The notes under the pieces: generated by a model
What the model was told of the DNA's origin: nothing
The model's database searches: none
What the model saw: the letters and a program-made list of their open reading frames with translations, nothing else
Shown here: piece by piece, positions 38,420-47,518 of the stretch
Layout: each line of letters begins with the position of its first letter
Numbering within the stretch: position 1 is the first letter of the stretch
Translations under genes and position numbers: made by a program
Assembly (NCBI GenBank): GCA_017984635.1
Contig: JAGNZC010000001.1
Span: forward strand, 87,469-151,468
Origin: Crocinitomicaceae bacterium
GTDB taxonomy: Bacteria; Bacteroidota; Bacteroidia; Flavobacteriales_D; Crocinitomicaceae
DNA: 64,000 nucleotides
Reading direction: 5' to 3'

Positions 38420-41095
38420 CTATAAATTCTGTTGTTTGGGTATGCTAAAAGTGAATATTGATCCGTTTGGTTGACGCGTTGTAACGCCAATTTTTCCTTC
38501 GTGTAATTGTATTATTTTTTTTGAAATTGCCAATCCTAAACCGCTGCCTTTTGGTTTGCGCATGGTTTGATTTTTGGCTTGAAAGAATTTCTCAAAGATG
38601 ATTTGTTGCATGTCTTCTTTCACACCAGGGCCATTGTCTGCAATTGCAATGTGAACCATGTCTTTTGTTTGACTTGCTGTGATCCAAACCTTTCCATTTC
38701 CTTTTTCACAGTATTTAGCAGCATTGGAAAGGATGTTTAAAAACACTTGTACAATGCGATCGTAATCAATTTCTAAGGTTGGAATCGTTTCATCAATACT
38801 TACTTCAACAGAAATACGTTCCTGTTGAAACACTCCGTCCAACGATTTCACGCAGTCCATAATCAATGCTTTGATATCAACAGATTCAATAACCAATTGA
38901 TGTTTTCCAGATTCAAAATTCTCTAAGTCCAATACTTGAGATATCAGACGAGTCATGCGATTGGTTTCTTTTAAAATCGTTTGTAAAAACTCTTTTTTTG
39001 TTTCCTCAGGCATTTCGTCGTCATCGTCCAAAATTTCACTTAACGCTTTTATACTTGTCAATGGAGTGCGCATTTCGTGCGTTACCGTATACAAGAATTC
39101 ATCTTTCAACAAATCCGTTTCTTTCATTTTTTCATTGGCGAATTTGAGGGCATCTGTCACGCGTTTTAACTCCGCCGTTTTTTGCTGTAATTGTTTGTTT
39201 AAAAGAATTAATTTTTGTGATTCTTCTAAAATATTGACAATATCTTGCATGCTTAATTTCTCTTCCTTCACAACAGATGAAACGAGTATTTTGGCAGAAG
39301 AGGCACCTACAATTCCACTTAAAAGGCGCTCAGCAAAATTTACGATGCGCGGATCTAATTCTTTTGTGTCATCTAACTCAATTTGTTGTTTTCTTGCAAA
39401 ATTCACCAATTCACCATGTGTTCTGTTTTCACCTAAAAAACGCACTAAAAGGGAACGAATATCTGGGAAAAATGCTTTTCCTTTCCAAACGACCGTTGAA
39501 TCAATTTGTTCTGAATAATTGAAAATATCTACATAAATTACCGCTTGATTGCGTTCTAAAATGGATTGTTTCGTAAATAAAGAGACCAAAACATACGTTA
39601 GGGTATTGAATCCTAAGCTCCAAAATAAGATGGAAGTAATTAAAGAGCCTTCTTCGCGGGTAGAATGATCAATTCCTAAGCTTTGGTAAACATGTTTTAA
39701 ATCGTGCGAAAACAGTGATGGAATAATTAACAATACAAGCCAAATGAAGAAACCAACAGAAATTCCAGCAATGGCACCTTTTTTATTTCCTAATTTCCAA
39801 TAAACGCCGCCTATAATTGCAGGTGCAAATTGCGCTACCGCCACAAATGAAATCAATCCGATGGAAATCAACGAAAAATCGGCAACCACAAATTTGTAGT
39901 ACAAATAGGCTGAAAGTAAAACAACATAAATACTAATACGTCTAAAAAAAACGGGTATTTTATGGTTTCTATCTTTGAATCGTTTCAGAATAAATGAGCG
40001 ATTAATAAAAACGGGCATTAAGATAGAATTTGAAACCATTTTACTGAGCGCATGCGTTGAAACAATAATCATTCCACTTGCTGCAGAAAAACCACCCATC
40101 AAAACGATTGCTGCCATCCAATTATTTTTAAACAAAAGCGGAATGGCTAACATGTAGGTATCGCTACTCATACCTTTTCCGGCAAACAATTGGTTTCCAG
40201 CAATAGCAATAGGAATAACAAATAAATTAATCAGAATAAGGTACAAGGGGAATACCCAAATTGCACGCTTCAATTGCCGTTCGTGATTTATCTCCACAAT
40301 GCCCATTTCAAATTGACGCGGTAAAAATAAAAACGCTAACATGGATAAAATGATCATGCCAAACCACTGTCCGAAATCATTGTTTTTATTGATTTTGAAT
40401 GCTTCAGCAGGAACACTGTTGTAGATTTCACTTTGCCCGTTAAAAATGTAATAACTCACGTAAATTCCAAAAATTAAGAAGACAACTAATTTCACAATAG
40501 ATTCAACGGCAACAGCACCAATTAAACCCGTATTTTGCTCTTTGTCTTGAAATTTGCGTGTCGTGAATACTACAATAAAAGCGCCCAAACCAATTGTTAC
40601 AATAAATGCAATATCGACATAATTAACCCATGAATTTTGGACATCATTATTCCAGGAAAGAATGGTTTCTATCGCCCGTTCAATGCCTGTAATTTGTAAG
40701 GCAATATAAGGCACAATTCCAACAAATAGCAAGGAAGAAACTAAGCGGTTTACGGTTATGCTTTTATCATAACGATTGGAGATAAAATCGGCCATTGAAG
40801 AGATCCCTTGTGCTTTTGCAATTCGGATAAATTTTCGGTAGATAATCCATAAAAAGGGCGCAATAATAATTGGGCCGATGTAAATTGTCAGAAATTCTAA
40901 ATTATACGTTGATGCTGCTCCAACGCTTCCGAAGAAAGTCCAAGCGGTACAATAAACGGCTAATGAAAGCGCATAAACAGTTGGACTATTTGTTAATTTT
41001 AAACGCAGGCGAGTTGAGTTGTCAATGCGATAAGCCACAAAGAACAACATTGCTAAATAAGCAATTAAAACGACTGCAATTATCCCGATCGACAT
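38420..41095 (-). CDS. SLC5-like transporter / STAC / histidine kinase fusion
   Basis: This encodes 891 residues. The first 500 form a sodium/solute symporter-like domain with about thirteen helices (SLAVYCTAWTFFGSVGAAST; VALMGG-type helix IVLMGGFSAASGMIIVSTHA). A STAC-like region follows (LGENRTHGELVNFARKQ; IVNFAERLLSGIVGASSAKI), then a coiled coil and a kinase: H box VTHEMRTPLTSIKALSEI, N box NAAKYCEKG, G1 IADNGPGVKED and G2 GSGLGLAISKKI. The architecture is that of CbrA, where the transporter-like part senses a nutrient. Together with acs and a porin gene it suggests sensing of acetate or another small acid. Confidence 0.93.
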   Translation of the reverse strand: MSIGIIAVVLIAYLAMLFFVAYRIDNSTRLRLKLTNSPTVYALSLAVYCTAWTFFGSVGAASTYNLEFLTIYIGPIIIAPFLWIIYRKFIRIAKAQGISSMADFISNRYDKSITVNRLVSSLLFVGIVPYIALQITGIERAIETILSWNNDVQNSWVNYVDIAFIVTIGLGAFIVVFTTRKFQDKEQNTGLIGAVAVESIVKLVVFLIFGIYVSYYIFNGQSEIYNSVPAEAFKINKNNDFGQWFGMIILSMLAFLFLPRQFEMGIVEINHERQLKRAIWVFPLYLILINLFVIPIAIAGNQLFAGKGMSSDTYMLAIPLLFKNNWMAAIVLMGGFSAASGMIIVSTHALSKMVSNSILMPVFINRSFILKRFKDRNHKIPVFFRRISIYVVLLSAYLYYKFVVADFSLISIGLISFVAVAQFAPAIIGGVYWKLGNKKGAIAGISVGFFIWLVLLIIPSLFSHDLKHVYQSLGIDHSTREEGSLITSILFWSLGFNTLTYVLVSLFTKQSILERNQAVIYVDIFNYSEQIDSTVVWKGKAFFPDIRSLLVRFLGENRTHGELVNFARKQQIELDDTKELDPRIVNFAERLLSGIVGASSAKILVSSVVKEEKLSMQDIVNILEESQKLILLNKQLQQKTAELKRVTDALKFANEKMKETDLLKDEFLYTVTHEMRTPLTSIKALSEILDDDDEMPEETKKEFLQTILKETNRMTRLISQVLDLENFESGKHQLVIESVDIKALIMDCVKSLDGVFQQERISVEVSIDETIPTLEIDYDRIVQVFLNILSNAAKYCEKGNGKVWITASQTKDMVHIAIADNGPGVKEDMQQIIFEKFFQAKNQTMRKPKGSGLGLAISKKIIQLHEGKIGVTTRQPNGSIFTFSIPKQQNL

Positions 41096-41096
41096 C

Positions 41097-41291
41097 TTAT
41101 TCTTCTTTAAATCGGGTAATTAAGAAGCCAGCGGTAGCAATAAAGATACTGACCAAACAAAAATAGAACAGAATACCAGGTATTCCGTTCCATTTAATTT
41201 TTTGAAAAACATGGATAATCGGATAGTTAAATAATAACAATCCTAAGCAAGATAAGACAACATACAATGTACTTATTTTTCGTTTTTCCAT
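41097..41291 (-). CDS. Small two-helix membrane protein
   Basis: This encodes 64 residues with two membrane helices (LYVVLSCLGLLLFNYPII; GILFYFCLVSIFIATAGFLI) and short basic ends. It looks like the small subunit (DUF3311-like) that often accompanies SLC5-family symporters. It ends one base before the start of the transporter/kinase fusion, so both are translated together. The exact family is uncertain, but topology and place point to an accessory role. Confidence 0.72.
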   Translation of the reverse strand: MEKRKISTLYVVLSCLGLLLFNYPIIHVFQKIKWNGIPGILFYFCLVSIFIATAGFLITRFKEE

Positions 41292-41322
41292 GTTTATAAT
41301 TCTGAATGCAAGTTACGTAATT

Positions 41323-42645
41323 TTATAGATAAACCATAAATTGTAAAGTAACTTCACCTCTGTTTTTAACTGCATTAATATCAGAAAAATCTGGTCTAGC
41401 TCTGTAATTCAACGTCATTTTTGAATGGTGTCCAGCCAAATACACATTTAGTCCAGCATCTAGCATATTCATTGAAACATTCGATCCAGCAGAATTTTTC
41501 AAGCCATCAAAAGTACTGTGTGTATATGCTGCGTATGGTTGAACACGGTATTTCTCACTGAATTTCGGCAATAAATACCCCAATTGACCATAAAGAATAC
41601 TACCAGTGCCGACCATTGGCAAAGCGTTTCCTTTGTATGTACCACCGCCATCAACAGGATTCATAATTCCGATAGAGCGCACATAGTTTTTTCCGAAATT
41701 GTAATTGTAATATGAGCCATAGAATGTAATGGCATCTTTTCGTTCTGCATTCAACGGCAAATCTAAAAATACATCAGCACCCAATAATAATTGATCTTGT
41801 TGAACCGTATCTCCTGTTGATGTTTTATGCCACATAGCATTTTTTTGGTGTTCAAATCCAACACCAACGTTGAATACTTTTTTACTTCCTAAGTATGTTC
41901 CAACAAAATAAGGCAATAAGTTACTTTCTTGATCTAAGAATTGCCAATTGAAATAACCAGCTGATTGCCAACCAGAAGAATAAGGGTTGAATTCTGATTT
42001 ATCGACATTGATAGTCTTAGCTGTATTTGCCTGGAATGCTTGATTAACTGAAACGCGGTAATCCAATTTACTGATTTTACCTTTTGCAAAAATTCCAATT
42101 TTTCGTGCAAATTGATCTGTTTTATCAATCGTTGGCCAGTTAAAAATAGGAGCATCAAACGCTAAGAAATTCAAGGTGCTTGTACTTGTCATTCGAGAAA
42201 TTCCATTAAAATAATGTAATCCTGCCCCCATGTTTAAACTCATGTTTTTGGTTTTAAACACTTTGTAATCCACATACGCATCATGGAAAAACAATTGTGG
42301 TTTTTTAGCATCTGTTCCATTAACACCGCCGCTAAAAGCACTTTGGTTGTTGATTCCAAAATGGGTTACGATTAAGAATTTATCACTAATTTGAGCATAA
42401 TTTAAAAATCGAACGCGGCGCAAACCAATGTCAAATTGATTTTCTTGAGATTTCCCCATCATCGTACTTCCCGAATTATTGTCATTGTAACGCAACCAAA
42501 CCTGGTTCCAATTGATAAAACGAATGTATTTTGTTCCATCTGCATTTAATTTCACTTTCACACCAGACTCGTATTCTGAGTAGCCTTGGCTAAAAGATAA
42601 ATTTGCTGACAAGCTCAAAAAAAGTAGTAGTTTTAGTTTTTTCAT
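41323..42645 (-). CDS. Outer-membrane porin
   Basis: This encodes 440 residues with a signal peptide (LKLLLFLSLSANLSFSQG). The mature part shows a long series of alternating strands (GTKYIRFINWNQVWLRYND; DKFLIVTHFGINNQ; LFFHDAYVDYKVFKTKN; QPYAAYTHSTFDGL) and ends with a typical C-terminal strand (GEVTLQFMVYL). This matches large 16- or 18-strand porins of Bacteroidota. It is the first gene of the porin-symporter/kinase-regulator-acs group and probably admits the compound that the group senses or uses. The substrate is not known. Confidence 0.82.
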   Translation of the reverse strand: MKKLKLLLFLSLSANLSFSQGYSEYESGVKVKLNADGTKYIRFINWNQVWLRYNDNNSGSTMMGKSQENQFDIGLRRVRFLNYAQISDKFLIVTHFGINNQSAFSGGVNGTDAKKPQLFFHDAYVDYKVFKTKNMSLNMGAGLHYFNGISRMTSTSTLNFLAFDAPIFNWPTIDKTDQFARKIGIFAKGKISKLDYRVSVNQAFQANTAKTINVDKSEFNPYSSGWQSAGYFNWQFLDQESNLLPYFVGTYLGSKKVFNVGVGFEHQKNAMWHKTSTGDTVQQDQLLLGADVFLDLPLNAERKDAITFYGSYYNYNFGKNYVRSIGIMNPVDGGGTYKGNALPMVGTGSILYGQLGYLLPKFSEKYRVQPYAAYTHSTFDGLKNSAGSNVSMNMLDAGLNVYLAGHHSKMTLNYRARPDFSDINAVKNRGEVTLQFMVYL

Positions 42646-42909
42646 TGTTAGTCATTTTAAAATTTAAACGAATTGACTAAAAACAAACTGATATACAAAA
42701 AAAAACATAGTTTATTGTAAAGAATATAGTTTTTATTGATTATAATATATTATAGCATAATATTATTTTAATTTTTACTACAATTTTTATTTTATTAAAA
42801 TTAAATAATTAATAATCAGTAGATTAAAATATATACTAAAATAGTAAACATATATCAAATTAGCAAAATAGAATTTAACTAATACGAGATTCGTTATTTT
42901 TGAACTTCG
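42646..42909. other. AT-rich divergent intergenic region
   Basis: The 264 bp between the porin and the epimerase-like gene are extremely AT-rich, with palindromic patches such as ATAATATATTAT near 42740. On the plus strand TATTTTTG at 42894-42901 matches a -7 element for the epimerase-like gene, but sits very close to its start. No gene is visible. Confidence 0.6.
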
Positions 42910-43671
42910 ATGAAAAAAAGAATTGGCATAATAGGTTGTGGTTGGTTGGGCATGCCGTTGGCAAAGCGCTTAGCAAATGATAATTTTGTAATGGCAACAA
43001 CCCGAAATGCAGATAAAGTTGAGGAGTTGAAAACAGCTGGTATAGGAACCGTATTCATAGCTTCAGATTCCTGGAATTTGCCGCATGAAATTACACATGT
43101 AGATTGGCTGATTTATTTAATTCCACCTTCTAGTATTGCTGATTATGTCTCGTTCACTAAAAATATTTTACACCAATTTCCATCCACTACAAAAGTGATT
43201 TTCACAAGTTCGATTGGTGTTTATTTGCCGAGTTTAGCTATAATCAATGAACAGAGTAACATAAAAGAAGATCATCCGCTTGCAAAAGTTGAACAATTGA
43301 TTCAGCAAAATTTTGACAATGCATACGTGCTTCGCTTAGCAGGTTTGATCAATGAACAACGCAATCCAGTTTATTATTTGAGCGGAAAAGAAAACCCGAA
43401 TCCAAACCAAGTGGTGAATTTAGTGCATCAAGAAGATGTAATCACTGCTATTCAATCAATTTTAGCCGAACAGCCTGAGGAACAAACGTTTAATATTTGT
43501 TACCCAGCTCATCCGAGTCGCCAAGAATATTATACCCAACAAGCACAACATTTAAACCTACCACTTCCAATCTTTATCAATCAAAATGAGCTTGGTAAAC
43601 AGATTGATGGTAACCGAATAGAGCAAATGACCTCCTTTCGTTATAGAACGCCTTTTTTTAACAAAAAATAG
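42910..43671 (+). CDS. NAD(P)-binding epimerase/dehydratase-like protein
   Basis: This encodes 253 residues. The N-terminal Rossmann motif is IGIIGCGWLGMPLAKRLAND, followed by VMATTRNADKVEELK. The middle has IFTSSIGVYLP, which takes the place of the SDR active-site strand, and VLRLAGLINEQRNPVYYLSG near the substrate side; FNICYPAHPSRQEYYTQQA is typical of this atypical SDR group (YeeZ-like). The usual YxxxK triad is not evident, so catalysis may differ. It stands alone on the plus strand. Role unknown. Confidence 0.82.
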   Translation: MKKRIGIIGCGWLGMPLAKRLANDNFVMATTRNADKVEELKTAGIGTVFIASDSWNLPHEITHVDWLIYLIPPSSIADYVSFTKNILHQFPSTTKVIFTSSIGVYLPSLAIINEQSNIKEDHPLAKVEQLIQQNFDNAYVLRLAGLINEQRNPVYYLSGKENPNPNQVVNLVHQEDVITAIQSILAEQPEEQTFNICYPAHPSRQEYYTQQAQHLNLPLPIFINQNELGKQIDGNRIEQMTSFRYRTPFFNKK

Positions 43672-43726
43672 TAGCTTTATACAAGTCTAACATTATTATT
43701 TGTGTAAATTTGTTTGGTAAATCAAT

Positions 43727-46399
43727 ATGAAACAAGCACTTATACTCTTATTTTTCCTAAGTTCTTTCAACCAATTATTTGCTACGCATATTGTTGGGGG
43801 AGATATTTATTACGACTATTTGGGGAACAATAATTATAAGTTTTACATCAATGTTTACCGTGATTGCAATTCTTCAGGTGCAGCCTATGACGATCCCCTT
43901 TTTTTGGAAGTTTACAATCAAGCAAATGTGAGTGTATACCATTTATCGGTTCCTTTTCCGGGAAGTGTTATTTTACCAGTAATCTTTAACAACCCTTGTG
44001 TCACGCCACCTTCAACGATTTGTGTTGAAAAAGGAGTATATACTGTTACGGTGAATTTACCACCAATCGTTGGGGGTTACACTGTTTCCTATCAACGTTG
44101 TTGCAGAAACCCCAATATTATTAACTTAATTAGTCCCGATGACACAGGTTTTACTTTAACAACCCATGTTCCTGGTTCTGAAACAGGAATGACAGCGAAT
44201 AGTAGTCCTCGATATACGAATTATCCTCCTTTGTTATTATGTAACAATGAAGAATTGATTTTTAATCATGCGGCAACAGACCCTGATGGTGATCAATTGG
44301 TTTATTCATTAATTACGCCAAATGCCGGTGCAAATTCCGCTGTTCCTGCTCCAACCGTTGCGCCACCACCACCTTATCCTGTTGTTAATTGGGCCGCAAC
44401 ATTCAACGCTACTAATCCTTTGGGACCTGGAGCTACCATTCAAATAAATCCTACAACTGGCTTACTCACCGCAACGCCTTTACTCACAGGGCTCTTTGTT
44501 GTTGGAATTCGTGTGCAAGAATATAGAAATGGTGTATTATTAGGGGAAACAGTAAGAGACTTTTTGTTTACTGTTTTCAATTGCAACATTACTATGCAAG
44601 CCATTTTACCCTTACAAACCGAATTGGCTACGTTTGTTTCTTATTGCCAGGGATTAACGGTTCAATTTGAAAATGATTCATACGGCGGCACAAATTACGC
44701 TTGGGATTTTGGTGTTTCTGGCACCTCTACAGATGTAAGTTCAAGTTTTGCGCCAACGTTCACCTATCCAGCGGATGGAATTTATTCGGCACAATTGGTA
44801 GTTAATCCAGGTTGGCCTTGCACGGACACAGCAACTATGTTAGTGAATGTAAACAATCAATTGCAAACTTCTTTCGTAACACTTGATTCCATTTGTGTGA
44901 CCAATAATTCATTTGATTTTTACAGTTTGACCAATAATTTGATACCTGTCAATGTTTCATGGGATTTTGGACCTAATGCTGCTATACAATATGCCAATAC
45001 CTCTAATGTATTGAATCAATCGTTTACTACTTCAGGTTATATTCCAATTGCCTTGTCTGTTTCTTCGGGTACTTGCACCGATACGTATTTTGATTCAATT
45101 TATATTTTCCCAAAAGCGGAAGCAGAAATTGATATACCATCAGATATTGCTTGTTTAGGGTTGACCGTTCCTTTTGGAAATTTGTCACAAAATGCATTTA
45201 ATTATAGTTGGACATTTAATAGCACTCCGCCAATTATCTTAAGCGATACTTCACCCACAGTTACACTGCCCAATGGCGGCACTTATACCGTTACTTTAAT
45301 TGCCAATTCAACAGGCGAATGTGGTGATACAATAGTGGAAACATTTACGGTTAATGAGTTACTTTCTGTTTCTTTTACTAGTAATGATTCTCTCTGTATC
45401 ACTGGTAATTCATTTCAATTTGATGGACAAATGACGGGTCCAAGTTTCACGCAATACGCATGGCAGTTTGGAACAAATGCATCGCCTCAATTTAGTGCAT
45501 CATTAGATGTTTCAAATGTCGTTTTTTCTACTGCTGGATTCCACCCAATAACCTTATCAGCATTTTTTGATCAATGTTTAGTTTCCTTTTCGGATAGTGT
45601 TTTTGTATTCAGTGAACCGATCATAAATTTCACCACTGAACCAGGTCCATTTTGTGCGCCAGATGCGGTCCAATTTATCAATATGAGTTCTGCTGATGCA
45701 CCATTATCTTACTGGTGGACATTTGGCGATGGAACGAATTCAAACTTACAAAATCCGAATCATTATTATCCAAACGCTGGAACGTATTCAATCGGACTAA
45801 CCATTGCAGCTTCGGAAGGGTGTACTGATACCATAACGTTAATGCAACCAAATTTGGTGACCCTTCATCCTTCACCAATTGCAAAGTTTTCGGTTAATCC
45901 AGATTATACGGATATCTGTCATGCGGCTATTGAATTTACAGATCAATCTGTAGGAGCATCTTCTTTTTTCTATTGGTTGGATGATGAATCTGCTTCGAAA
46001 ACGCTCCCATCTTTTAATTACACCTATTTAACAAGTGGATACAAGCGTCCGATGCAAGTTGCAATCAATGAATTTGGGTGTGACGACACCGCCTACAGGG
46101 AATTGTTTATCGAACCATTTGTTATTTATTTCCCGAATACATTTACGCCAGACAAAGATGAATTTAACAATGATTTCAATGGGATTTTCGCCCTTGAAAT
46201 GTTAAACTGGAACTTAAAAATCATGAATCGTTGGGGCGAAGTAATTTTTGAATCGAATGATGCAAAAGTGGGTTGGGATGGAACGTACAATGGAAGATTG
46301 ATGCAAGATGGGAACTATTTGTATGAATTGAATTATGTGAGCTGTGAAAAACCTCAGATAACCCAAGTAGTAAGAGGTCATGTAAATTTATTGAGGTAA
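43727..46399 (+). CDS. PKD-repeat surface protein with CHU_C sorting domain
   Basis: This encodes 890 residues. The signal peptide (ALILLFFLSSFNQLFA) precedes an N-terminal domain THIVGGDIYYDYLGNNNYKF common in large Bacteroidota surface proteins. Several PKD-like domains follow (NYAWDFGVSGTST; YSWTFNSTPP; YWWTFGDGTNSNLQNP). The C-terminal 85 residues form the gliding-motility-associated domain: IYFPNTFTPDKDEFNNDF, then LKIMNRWGEVIFES and GWDGTYNGRLMQDGNYLYEL. This is a type B signal for the type IX secretion system. The protein is probably exported to the surface and may serve adhesion. There are many cysteines in pairs. Confidence 0.92.
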   Translation: MKQALILLFFLSSFNQLFATHIVGGDIYYDYLGNNNYKFYINVYRDCNSSGAAYDDPLFLEVYNQANVSVYHLSVPFPGSVILPVIFNNPCVTPPSTICVEKGVYTVTVNLPPIVGGYTVSYQRCCRNPNIINLISPDDTGFTLTTHVPGSETGMTANSSPRYTNYPPLLLCNNEELIFNHAATDPDGDQLVYSLITPNAGANSAVPAPTVAPPPPYPVVNWAATFNATNPLGPGATIQINPTTGLLTATPLLTGLFVVGIRVQEYRNGVLLGETVRDFLFTVFNCNITMQAILPLQTELATFVSYCQGLTVQFENDSYGGTNYAWDFGVSGTSTDVSSSFAPTFTYPADGIYSAQLVVNPGWPCTDTATMLVNVNNQLQTSFVTLDSICVTNNSFDFYSLTNNLIPVNVSWDFGPNAAIQYANTSNVLNQSFTTSGYIPIALSVSSGTCTDTYFDSIYIFPKAEAEIDIPSDIACLGLTVPFGNLSQNAFNYSWTFNSTPPIILSDTSPTVTLPNGGTYTVTLIANSTGECGDTIVETFTVNELLSVSFTSNDSLCITGNSFQFDGQMTGPSFTQYAWQFGTNASPQFSASLDVSNVVFSTAGFHPITLSAFFDQCLVSFSDSVFVFSEPIINFTTEPGPFCAPDAVQFINMSSADAPLSYWWTFGDGTNSNLQNPNHYYPNAGTYSIGLTIAASEGCTDTITLMQPNLVTLHPSPIAKFSVNPDYTDICHAAIEFTDQSVGASSFFYWLDDESASKTLPSFNYTYLTSGYKRPMQVAINEFGCDDTAYRELFIEPFVIYFPNTFTPDKDEFNNDFNGIFALEMLNWNLKIMNRWGEVIFESNDAKVGWDGTYNGRLMQDGNYLYELNYVSCEKPQITQVVRGHVNLLR

Positions 46400-46437
46400 T
46401 CAATTTAAATTGTAAAAAAACAATTTATCTTTACCGC

Positions 46438-47457
46438 ATGAACCACTTGAAAGACATCCTCAATATCATTTCGCACATAAATTTTTCCCGAAGTTGGAAT
46501 CTTATATTATTACGTATTTCATTTTACTATGGGAAAATTGTAAAACGTCCGATCCATTTTGGTAATCCTTTTACCTTGTCCATTGAACCCACAACTGCTT
46601 GTAATTTGGCTTGTCCAGAATGCCCGAGTGGACTCAAGCAATTTACACGTCCAACTGGAAAACTCAACCTCGAATTGCATGAAAGAATGTTGCAACAAGT
46701 TCATAAATCGGTGTTTTACATCAACTATTATTTTCAAGGAGAACCTTTTTTAAATCCTAAATTTTTGTCAATCATTCGCCAAGCGAAGCAATACAATATC
46801 TATACAGCTACTTCCACCAATGCGCACTTCATTGATCAAAAAAAAGCGAAGGAAATTGTGGCTTCAGGTTTAGACCGATTGAATATTTCCATTGATGGTT
46901 TAACCCAAGAAACGTATGAAAGTTACCGTGTAAATGGAAAGCTTGAAAAAGTAATACAAGCAGCAAAATGGCTGATTGCAGCAAAAAAAGAAGCAAAGCG
47001 TAAAACGCCTTATTTGATTTTTCAATTCTTAGCTGTCGCACAAAATGAGCATGAAATTCCAGCTATTCATCAACTTGGCAAAACAATCGGCATAGATGAG
47101 GTGCGCATAAAAACAGCCCAATTGTACGATTACAAACATGGAAATCCTTTGCTACCAAAAAATGAAAAATACGCTCGCTACAAACAGCAAAAAGACGGCA
47201 CCTATCAGTTGAAATATAAAACAGGCAATCATTGTTGGCGCATGTGGTCGGGAAGTGTATTGACTTGGGACGGAAAAGTTGTACCGTGTTGCTTCGATAA
47301 AGATGCACAGCACGTGTTGGGATCTTTAGAAGCGAATAGTTTCCAAGAAATTTGGAACAATAAAGCATATAAAACTATGCGTGGAGCTGTTTTAACCAAG
47401 AGACATGAGATAGATATTTGTAAAAATTGTTCCGAAGGAGCGAAAGTTTGGGCATGA
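46438..47457 (+). CDS. Radical SAM / SPASM-domain protein
   Basis: This encodes 339 residues. The radical SAM cluster motif is CNLACPEC (Cys 55, 59 and 62) in SIEPTTACNLACPECPSGLK, followed by NYYFQGEPFLNP (GxxP-type) and GLDRLNISIDGLTQETYESY. The C-terminal SPASM region has GKVVPCCFDKDAQHVLGSL and CKNCSEGAK with the auxiliary cluster cysteines. Members modify peptides or sugars by radical chemistry; this subgroup occurs in many Bacteroidota and its substrate is not known. No short precursor-peptide gene is seen nearby, and it appears monocistronic. Confidence 0.88.
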   Translation: MNHLKDILNIISHINFSRSWNLILLRISFYYGKIVKRPIHFGNPFTLSIEPTTACNLACPECPSGLKQFTRPTGKLNLELHERMLQQVHKSVFYINYYFQGEPFLNPKFLSIIRQAKQYNIYTATSTNAHFIDQKKAKEIVASGLDRLNISIDGLTQETYESYRVNGKLEKVIQAAKWLIAAKKEAKRKTPYLIFQFLAVAQNEHEIPAIHQLGKTIGIDEVRIKTAQLYDYKHGNPLLPKNEKYARYKQQKDGTYQLKYKTGNHCWRMWSGSVLTWDGKVVPCCFDKDAQHVLGSLEANSFQEIWNNKAYKTMRGAVLTKRHEIDICKNCSEGAKVWA

Positions 47458-47518
47458 ATTCAGAATAAATGAGTAAAACTGAACTAATATCAAATATTTT
47501 ATTAGTTTATTTGTAGCT

